Assembly: GCA_964620345.1 (NCBI GenBank)
Contig: CAZUHK010000113.1
Location: 1-10,676, forward strand
Source of the DNA: CAZUHK01 sp964620345
Lineage (GTDB): Bacteria; Planctomycetota; Phycisphaerae; Phycisphaerales; Zrk34
DNA: 10,676 nt
Direction of reading: 5' to 3'
Of this stretch, positions 6,180 to 10,676 are shown in pieces. The notes under the pieces were generated by a model that saw nothing but the letters and a program-made list of their open reading frames with translations, had not been told where the DNA came from and made no database searches. A program made the translations under genes and the position numbers. Position 1 is the stretch's first letter; each line of letters opens with the position of its first letter.

Positions 6180-8107
6180 GCCGCCGCCCCGCGCCGCGCC
6201 GCGTCGCCCGTGGTGAGCCGGCGGTCCATCCGCTCGGCGGCGCGACGGAACATCGCAAGCGTCTGCTCGCAGCCGTCGATCAGCCAGCGCAGGTTCACCA
6301 GGTCGCGGTCGAGCTGTTTGCGTTGCACGGCGAACGGGTCGTCGCCCTCGCCTTGATCGATCGCGATCGCCCGGTCGGCCTGGTGCCGCTTGAACGCGCC
6401 GATCTGATTGAGCTCGTTGACCAGCGCGAACGCCTCGCCCAGCTCCGCCGCGCGACGCTTGTGCTTCTCCAACCGGTCGAACAGCTTGTCCATCTTCGCC
6501 CGGTCGCGCTGGCGGTCGATCATCTGCCTGATGATGTTCACCGTCCGCCGGCTCACCTCGCCCAGCTCGCGCACCTGGTCGATGCGGTGTTGCAGGTGCT
6601 CGCGCGTCGCGGTCAGGCGCTGCGGGTCCAGCTCGATGGCGGGCGTGGGCAACGGCGGCAGCGGCTGCGTGGCGTATCGGTCCAGCGCCTCGGCCAGCGG
6701 CATCGCCGCGGCGTGCGCCTTGGGCACGCCGCCCTGGGTCGCGTCGATGATCCGTTGCTCGGCCGCGGCGAAATCGCGCTCGAACTGCCGCAGGTACGTG
6801 AGCATCTGCTCATCGGAATAGATCGGCCGGCCGTGTACGTCCTGCACCCGCTGCAGGTGGGCGCGGTGGCGGGCGATGCGCTTCCACTCCATCATCTCCA
6901 GCGTGTTGAACGCCGACAGCTCGCCGGCCCACACCCGATGGATCGGCGTGCCGGGGCAGTAGTACAGCCCGTCGGAAAAGCCCAGGTCCTGACCGGTCAG
7001 AATGATCGGATCGCACCCCAGGTACTGGGCGACGTAGAACGACAGGTGCGCCACGGTCGATCCGGCCGGCAGCGGATCGACCGGCCGCGCCAGCGGGCCC
7101 AGCAGCGTATCGACGAACGGCGAGCGGCAGACCCGCACCGGGCCGGGGTAGCTCTCGAGAATCGCGCGGTTGGCCTTGGGCTCGGCAATCAGCGTGACGT
7201 CGTGCAGTTCGGGCAGGCCTTCGTAGAACCGCTTGCTGATCGCGTGGTAGTCCAGCGCCGTGACGAAGTGGGGCCGCACGCCGTGGTCCAGCAGCAGCTT
7301 GAGCGTGGTCTGCGCGGTGATGATGACGACGCGGTCGCGCACGGAGGGTTGCTTGAGCAGGGCGATGTTTTTCGCCAGCGACGGCCCGGCGGCGACGAGC
7401 ACCGCGGGCCGGCCCGCCGCCGCGCCGCGCAGGGCGTTGATCGTCGCGCCCGCCGCGTAGTGGTCGAGGTTCTGCGTGAGGTTTTCGCAGGTGATCGGCG
7501 AGTTGACCAGCGTCGTGGCCACGTTCGTGCGGCAGTAGGCGACGAACCGCGTGAACGCCTGGCTGAACGCCTGCAGCGCCTCGCCGGCCCGCTGCCGCGT
7601 GGGCGCGTGGGTGAGCAGTTGCACGCCCTGGGCGATGTGTCCGACGGCCGGTTCGAGCCGGCGGGTGATCGCCGCGGCGTCCACCTCGCCGGTGAAGAGC
7701 GCCAGCCGCGCCGAACCCAGCCAGCCGGTGCAATCGACATGCGCCAGCACCGCCCGCAGCAGCGGCATGTCCGGCTCGTACACCACGACGATGCCCGCGT
7801 GGCCGATGCGCTCGACCACCGCGCCCACGTGGTGGCCCGCGCCAAAGCCCAGCACGACGAACGTCGCGTGGTGGTGCACGTCGGCGTTGTCTGCCAGGCG
7901 CCGGGCCTCGGTCAGCGGCGTGTGGGCCGAGCACAGCGCCACCGCTCGGCCGCCCGGTTCCCTGGGCACGGCGGTGGTCACCGCGTTCTCGCGCCGCGCG
8001 GTGTCGAACACCACGTCCTGGCGCGGCTGGGTCTGGCGCAGGCGCGCGGCGAGCGGGGCGTCGGTCGTCTCCAGCGCCTTCAGGTTGGCCGCGAGCAGGT
8101 CGGTCAT
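6176..8107 (-). CDS. DUF115 / Maf-like (motility-associated factor) family protein
   Basis: 643 residues, first gene of the minus-strand pair. Maf proteins of this family are linked to transfer of nonulosonic acids (pseudaminic or legionaminic acid) to flagellin; the fold is also shared with MptE-type pterin enzymes. Visible features: an N-terminal Rossmann-like segment FVVLGFGAGHHVGAVVER (83-100); the central DUF115 domain beginning with GRPAVLVAAGPSLAKNI (232-248), then FVTALDYHAISKRFYEG (281-297) and LTGQDLGFSDGLYYCPGT (370-387); and a C-terminal charged helical region (about 495-630) probably forming coiled coils. ATG 8107 is the start; no strong ribosome binding site is visible. Its TGA overlaps the start codon of the next gene. 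No flagellin or sugar-biosynthesis gene is in the window, so substrate and acceptor cannot be named. Confidence 0.88.
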   Translation of the reverse strand: MTDLLAANLKALETTDAPLAARLRQTQPRQDVVFDTARRENAVTTAVPREPGGRAVALCSAHTPLTEARRLADNADVHHHATFVVLGFGAGHHVGAVVERIGHAGIVVVYEPDMPLLRAVLAHVDCTGWLGSARLALFTGEVDAAAITRRLEPAVGHIAQGVQLLTHAPTRQRAGEALQAFSQAFTRFVAYCRTNVATTLVNSPITCENLTQNLDHYAAGATINALRGAAAGRPAVLVAAGPSLAKNIALLKQPSVRDRVVIITAQTTLKLLLDHGVRPHFVTALDYHAISKRFYEGLPELHDVTLIAEPKANRAILESYPGPVRVCRSPFVDTLLGPLARPVDPLPAGSTVAHLSFYVAQYLGCDPIILTGQDLGFSDGLYYCPGTPIHRVWAGELSAFNTLEMMEWKRIARHRAHLQRVQDVHGRPIYSDEQMLTYLRQFERDFAAAEQRIIDATQGGVPKAHAAAMPLAEALDRYATQPLPPLPTPAIELDPQRLTATREHLQHRIDQVRELGEVSRRTVNIIRQMIDRQRDRAKMDKLFDRLEKHKRRAAELGEAFALVNELNQIGAFKRHQADRAIAIDQGEGDDPFAVQRKQLDRDLVNLRWLIDGCEQTLAMFRRAAERMDRRLTTGDAARRGAAA

Positions 8108-8232
8108 GGCGGGCGGCGGTGTGAATCCGCTAAGCTGTGGTGGTCGGCGTTGCGTGGGCGGCGCGCACGAACGCCGCGCCGAATCGTTCTGGTCTAGCTC
8201 TTATCGGAACCGCCACCGGGACCGCTTGAACA
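8108..8232. promoter_or_regulatory. Divergent promoter region with a GC hairpin
   Basis: These 125 bp must carry the promoters for both the minus-strand DUF115 operon and the plus-strand gene starting at 8233. A perfect 7-bp inverted repeat (cggcgcg / cgcgccg, 9-nt spacer) lies at 8159-8181, close to the middle. It could be an operator or a structured leader. No confident -35/-10 pair was found on either strand. Confidence 0.35.
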
Positions 8233-8868
8233 TTGGAACACTGGCCCGCCTCATCCCTGATCGATCGCGTGCTGTTCGAGACCTACTGGCCGGGCCTGGC
8301 GCTGCTGGGGGCGCTGGGGCTGATCGTCGGGTACCGGGCGCTTCAGCGTCGGTCGGGGCGGATGGGGCTGACCGCGTTGCTGCTGGCCGCGTCGGGCGCG
8401 GCGCTGGTGCCGCTGACGATGCTGGTCACCACGCCGCGCGAGTCGATGATCGAACACACGCGGACGCTGGTCGCCGTCGCCGTGCCCCCGCTGGACGAGC
8501 CGGGCCTGACCGCGCTGCTCGTTGAGCAGGTCGAGCTGCGCGTGGCCGGCGAGGCCGAGCCCGCCGCGGCCGGGCGCGAGGCGTTGATCGCCATGGCCGA
8601 CCGGGCCCGGCGCAAGTACCGCGTGGCCGATGCGTCGATCCATCGCGTCGAGGCGGCCGAGCTGGAGCCGGGCCGGGGCCAGAGCTTTCTGCGGCTTCGC
8701 ACGACGCTGGCCGACGCCGGGGCGGGCATCGCCGCGGGCATGGCGATCGGCTTTCCCACCGAGTGGCTGATCGACTGGGCCGCCGACGGTGATGGCCACT
8801 GGCGCGTCACGGGCCTGACGCTTGTGACCCTCGCCGGCCGCGCCGCCGGGGCGGGCGATCTGCCCTAG
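8233..8868 (+). CDS. Membrane-anchored protein of unknown function
   Basis: Family not recognised. Read from TTG 8233 it has 211 residues. Two hydrophobic segments (about 19-36 and 44-65) separated by a short basic loop (QRRSGR) suggest a membrane hairpin, which puts the remaining 140 residues on the same side as the N terminus by the positive-inside rule, probably outside the cytoplasm. The soluble part has an acidic-basic helical stretch (about 95-130) and ends in beta-like segments (DGDGHWRVTGLTLVTLAG, about 185-202). That pattern is reminiscent of small alpha+beta folds of the NTF2-like type, but this is only an impression. The start is uncertain: GTG 8269 is in frame and gives a protein 12 residues shorter that begins just before the first membrane segment. 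The next gene follows within 33 bp in the same direction, so the two are probably co-transcribed. Confidence 0.72.
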   Translation: MEHWPASSLIDRVLFETYWPGLALLGALGLIVGYRALQRRSGRMGLTALLLAASGAALVPLTMLVTTPRESMIEHTRTLVAVAVPPLDEPGLTALLVEQVELRVAGEAEPAAAGREALIAMADRARRKYRVADASIHRVEAAELEPGRGQSFLRLRTTLADAGAGIAAGMAIGFPTEWLIDWAADGDGHWRVTGLTLVTLAGRAAGAGDLP

Positions 8869-8901
8869 CATGTAGCCGACTGACCTATGGAGAACCGCAT
8901 C

Positions 8902-9840
8902 ATGTTGCATCGCATCATCGCCGCCCTCGCCGTCGCCCTGTTGCTGGCGCCGCTCGCGCCGGCACAGGACATCGCCGGCGCCGTGCCCGACTCGATCGAC
9001 CTGCGCCCGATCTGGCAGACCGGCCAGACCAGCCGCTACCGCCTGTCAAGCGAGCGGCTGACCACCGCGCAGGTGCTCAACGTCGGCAAGCCGCGCTCCA
9101 CCGGCATGAAGGTGCTGGCCGACGTCACCTGGCAGGTCACCGACGCCGACCCCGATGGCGGGGGCGCCTGCCGCATGACGATCGACCGGATGGTCATGCT
9201 CGTCTCCGACGCCCAGGGCCAGAAGGCGAAGATCACCAGGGACAGCGCCCCGGAGAAACTCAAAAGCGCCCAGACGCTGCTGCGCGCGATGATCGACAAG
9301 CCGCTGACCGTCAAGGTCGCCCCCGATGGCTCGGTGCGCGACGTGGCCGGCTGGGAGTCGATCAGGAACAACGCCGGCGAGGCGGGCAAGAACCTCACCG
9401 AGTCCGACTTCGTCGAGACCGCGACGGACATGGCCCTGCTGGTCGGCGGGACCGCCGCGGCCGACGTGGGCGATGCGTGGAACGAAGACTTCAACTGGTC
9501 GCACGAGATGGGCGAGCTGCAACTGGACACCACCTTCAAGCTCCAGGGCATCGAGGCCATCGCCGGCATCCCCATCGCGACGATCCAGGCCGACTCCAAG
9601 GTGAACGTCGCGTTCGACAAACAAAAGCTCGCCAAGGCCAACGACGTGAAGGTGAAGCTGAAGAAGGGCCAGGAGACCGGCCAGATCATCTACGACCCGA
9701 CCCGCCACGAAGTCGTCGGCCGCAACACCGACCGCGACCTGGTGTTCGAGATGAAGCTCAACGTCTCCGGCCGACAGTTCACCCAGGTGATCGAACAGCG
9801 GCTGAACAGCCAGGTGATCCGGCTGGAGGAAAAGGAATAA
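8902..9840 (+). CDS. Secreted protein of unknown function (DUF6263-like)
   Basis: 312 residues from ATG 8902. The N terminus is a clear Sec signal peptide: basic MLHR, hydrophobic core IIAALAVALLLAPL, and an APA-Q cleavage site after residue 21. I chose ATG 8902 over in-frame ATG 8887 because GGAGA (8889-8893) sits 8 bp before 8902 and because the signal peptide then starts normally; 8887 would add five residues. The mature part begins PIWQTGQTSRYRL, a pattern seen in bacterial secreted proteins of the DUF6263 kind, followed by alternating beta strands and a Lys-rich segment (KQKLAKANDVKVKLKKG) near the end. It is probably a periplasmic or surface protein. There are no catalytic motifs, no lipobox and no C-terminal sorting tail. 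The family assignment comes from recalled character only. Confidence 0.8.
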   Translation: MLHRIIAALAVALLLAPLAPAQDIAGAVPDSIDLRPIWQTGQTSRYRLSSERLTTAQVLNVGKPRSTGMKVLADVTWQVTDADPDGGGACRMTIDRMVMLVSDAQGQKAKITRDSAPEKLKSAQTLLRAMIDKPLTVKVAPDGSVRDVAGWESIRNNAGEAGKNLTESDFVETATDMALLVGGTAAADVGDAWNEDFNWSHEMGELQLDTTFKLQGIEAIAGIPIATIQADSKVNVAFDKQKLAKANDVKVKLKKGQETGQIIYDPTRHEVVGRNTDRDLVFEMKLNVSGRQFTQVIEQRLNSQVIRLEEKE

Positions 9841-9904
9841 CCGCCCTTCGCTCGCCCCGGCCCTCGCCCTTGTTTCTCGGATCTCTGAATCATTACCAGT
9901 CCGC

Positions 9905-9980
9905 GTGAACCGCCAAGTCTTCAAGAACGCCAGGGCAGAGTGGTGTTGGATTTGTAGAAATGGCTTCCTGGCGGCGTTGG
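9905..9980. repeat. Possible remnant of a CGCCAAG-type intergenic repeat with inverted arms
   Basis: The left arm (9909-9934) is made of short units related to CGCCAAG, and the right arm (9967-9980) carries the complementary CCTGGCG. A second alternative pairing is AACGCC (9926-9931) with GGCGTT (9973-9978). Such arms are typical of small palindromic intergenic elements. No second copy lies in this window, so repeat status is inferred from resemblance only. Confidence 0.3.
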
Positions 9981-10163
9981 GCAATCATGTGCGTAGCAAT
10001 CTTCGATCGTTCTGTGGTGAATCGTTTGGAGTAGCGCAATTGCGATCGCGGTTGTTGAGCGCGAGCGGGTCGGGCGTCGAACACCAACGCATCAGCGGAG
10101 GGGGAAATCGAATCAGCCGATTTGGCCCGCGACGGAATCGCGTGCCCGCTCGACGGGTTGGGC

Positions 10164-10169
10164 TATGAT
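10164..10169 (+). promoter_or_regulatory. -10 element (TATGAT) placed for a leaderless transcript
   Basis: TATGAT matches TATAAT at five of six positions and ends six bases before ATG 10176, so transcription would be expected to start at or next to the A of the start codon. There is no ribosome binding site in front of this ATG, which fits a leaderless mRNA. No recognisable -35 is seen. Confidence 0.5.
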
Positions 10170-10175
10170 GCCCGC

Positions 10176-10529
10176 ATGAGCGAAGCTGCCGCACGCATCA
10201 CCGACACCGCCGCCGCCGACGCGCTGATCGACGCGGATCGGCCGAGTTGGCTGTTCAAGCATTCCATCGCCTGCCCGATTTCCGCCCGGGCCCACGCGGC
10301 GTTCACCGATTACCTGGCCGAGGCCGACCACGCCCACGAGCCGGCGGGCATCGTCGTCATCCAGCAGGCCCGCGCGGTGTCCGACCACATCGCCGCCCGC
10401 ACCGGCGTGGCCCACCAGAGCCCGCAGGTGCTGCTGGTGCGCGATGGCGACGTGCTGTTTCACACCAGCCACATGAAGATCACCCGCGATGCCCTGGCCC
10501 AGGCGATGGCGGACGCACATAAATCGTGA
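10176..10529 (+). CDS. ytxJ: YtxJ/BrxC-type monothiol bacilliredoxin-like protein
   Basis: 117 residues of thioredoxin-like fold. BrxC (YtxJ) proteins remove bacillithiol from protein cysteines in Firmicutes that make this thiol. The family pattern is clear: WLFKHSIACPIS (25-36), with the single active-site Cys at 33 in a CPIS motif; a central strand AGIVVIQQARAVSDHIAARTGV; HQSPQVLLVRDG (80-91), with the cis-Pro at 83; and VLFHTSHMKIT (93-103). The length is normal for the family (about 110 aa). ATG 10176 is chosen because it sits six bases after TATGAT and gives the family length; an upstream in-frame ATG at 10122 would place the -10 element inside the gene. The gene stands alone, with no bacillithiol synthesis gene beside it, so the thiol it acts on here is unknown. 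Confidence 0.88.
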   Translation: MSEAAARITDTAAADALIDADRPSWLFKHSIACPISARAHAAFTDYLAEADHAHEPAGIVVIQQARAVSDHIAARTGVAHQSPQVLLVRDGDVLFHTSHMKITRDALAQAMADAHKS

Positions 10530-10531
10530 CT

Positions 10532-10549
10532 GCCGCATGGGATGTCGGC
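10532..10549 (+). terminator. Weak stem-loop after the ytxJ-like gene
   Basis: GCCGCAT pairs with ATGTCGGC around a GGG loop, with one bulged T. It begins 3 bp after the stop codon. No T-run follows, and the next gene's -35 comes directly after, so termination here is doubtful. Confidence 0.25.
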
Positions 10550-10550
10550 T

Positions 10551-10579
10551 TAGACATACTTATGCCTATCGCGTAGCAT
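10551..10579 (+). promoter_or_regulatory. Promoter TAGACA-17 bp-TAGCAT for the antitoxin gene
   Basis: TAGACA (10551-10556, five of six matches to TTGACA) and TAGCAT (10574-10579, four of six matches to TATAAT) are separated by exactly 17 bp. The -10 ends six bases before ATG 10586, so the expected start of transcription is the A of the ATG and the mRNA would be leaderless. No ribosome binding site is present. Confidence 0.5.
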
Positions 10580-10589
10580 GTTTGCATGC
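10576..10589. promoter_or_regulatory. Inverted repeat GCATG-TTTG-CATGC, possible operator
   Basis: A perfect 5-bp inverted repeat with a 4-bp spacer overlaps both the -10 element and the start codon of the antitoxin gene. VapB-type antitoxins commonly repress their own operon by binding inverted repeats in this position, so this is a natural candidate operator. The site is short and may be chance. Confidence 0.33.
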
Positions 10590-10676
10590 GAACGACGTTG
10601 CGGATCAATGATGAGTTGCTGCGACGGGCGAAAATGCACGCGGCGAAGCGAGGCACAACGCTGACTGCACTGGTGG
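10586..10676 (+). CDS. VapB-like antitoxin, N-terminal part (3' end outside window)
   Basis: The frame opens at ATG 10586 and remains open to the window edge (30 residues). The visible sequence, MRTTLRINDELLRRAKMHAA followed by KRGTTLTALV, is the typical start of type II toxin-antitoxin antitoxins with a ribbon-helix-helix fold. The strand TTLRI pairs in the dimer and contacts DNA, and the helix NDELLRRAKMHAAKRG leads into the second helix starting TTLTALV. Family members are usually 60-90 residues and are followed directly by a PIN-domain VapC ribonuclease, which would lie just outside the window. Because only the N terminus is visible, a solitary ribbon-helix-helix regulator is also possible. 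Confidence 0.72.
   Translation, partial: MRTTLRINDELLRRAKMHAAKRGTTLTALV

Larger units (their letters stand above)
9841..10175. other. Intergenic region, 335 bp, with a long imperfect hairpin
   Basis: Less GC-rich than the surrounding genes. The segment 9905-9934 contains spaced CGCCAAG / TCAAG / CGCCAGG units, resembling the CGCCAAG-type dispersed repeats found between genes in many planctomycete and related genomes (from memory). Its end CGCCAGG (9928-9934) pairs perfectly with CCTGGCG (9967-9973) around a 32-nt loop. Two overlapping palindromes, GCAATTGC and GCGATCGC, lie at 10036-10049. No gene with protein-like character is seen, and no terminator is evident after 9840. Confidence 0.5.

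Noticed and set aside
4557..8197. Two long plus-strand open frames (599 and 624 codons) opposite the DUF115 operon
   Set aside because: Both are Arg/His/Gln/Gly-rich and lack any motif; the minus-strand frames carry recognisable family signatures.
9905..10168. An 87-codon GTG-started frame before the ytxJ-like gene
   Set aside because: It runs through the repeat-like hairpin and the -10 element of the next gene, has no ribosome binding site and resembles no known protein.
10122..10175. Upstream start (ATG 10122) for the ytxJ-like gene
   Set aside because: It would add 18 residues not expected in the family and would include the TATGAT element.

Overview
This is a GC-rich stretch of bacterial chromosome carrying nine protein genes, two of them cut by the window edges. 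Three things suggest a planctomycete, most likely of the Phycisphaerae type: the bulky signal peptidase I with a large insertion, the pairing of a DUF115/Maf-like protein with a nucleotidyltransferase-SPASM fusion, and the scattered housekeeping genes. This is inference from protein character; there is no rRNA or other taxonomic marker in the window.

Layout. Bases 1-1296 (+) hold the C-terminal part of signal peptidase I (lepB). A 472-bp gap with a perfect DnaA-box sequence and one near match separates it from nuoH (1769-3028, +), the membrane subunit H of respiratory complex I, which stands here without any other nuo gene. A betaine/carnitine/choline-type transporter (3104-4660, +) follows. 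Converging on it is a two-gene minus-strand operon read from 8107 down to 4680. It encodes a DUF115/Maf-like protein (6176-8107) and a fusion of a SpsF-like nucleotidyltransferase fold, a radical-SAM-like core and a SPASM-like tail (4680-6179). The two genes are coupled by a GTGA start/stop overlap. Divergent from that operon is a plus-strand pair: a small membrane-anchored protein of unknown function (8233-8868) and a secreted protein of unknown function (8902-9840). A 335-bp gap with a large imperfect hairpin precedes a YtxJ/BrxC-type bacilliredoxin-like protein (10176-10529). The window ends inside a VapB-like antitoxin gene (10586 to the edge).

How the genes relate. The only clear functional module is the minus-strand pair, probably concerned with surface or flagellar glycosylation, or a derived role. 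In the fusion protein both signature motifs that would bind substrate or cofactor are gone (the nucleotidyltransferase loop and the radical-SAM CxxxCxxC), while four SPASM-region cysteines remain, so it may be a repurposed or non-catalytic protein. The plus-strand pair 8233/8902 looks like an envelope-associated operon. The other genes are unrelated housekeeping or stress functions. At the right end, two successive genes have a -10-like hexamer exactly six bases before the ATG, the layout expected of leaderless transcripts.

No tRNA, rRNA, CRISPR array, insertion sequence or prophage gene was recognised, and no convincing intrinsic terminator was found.
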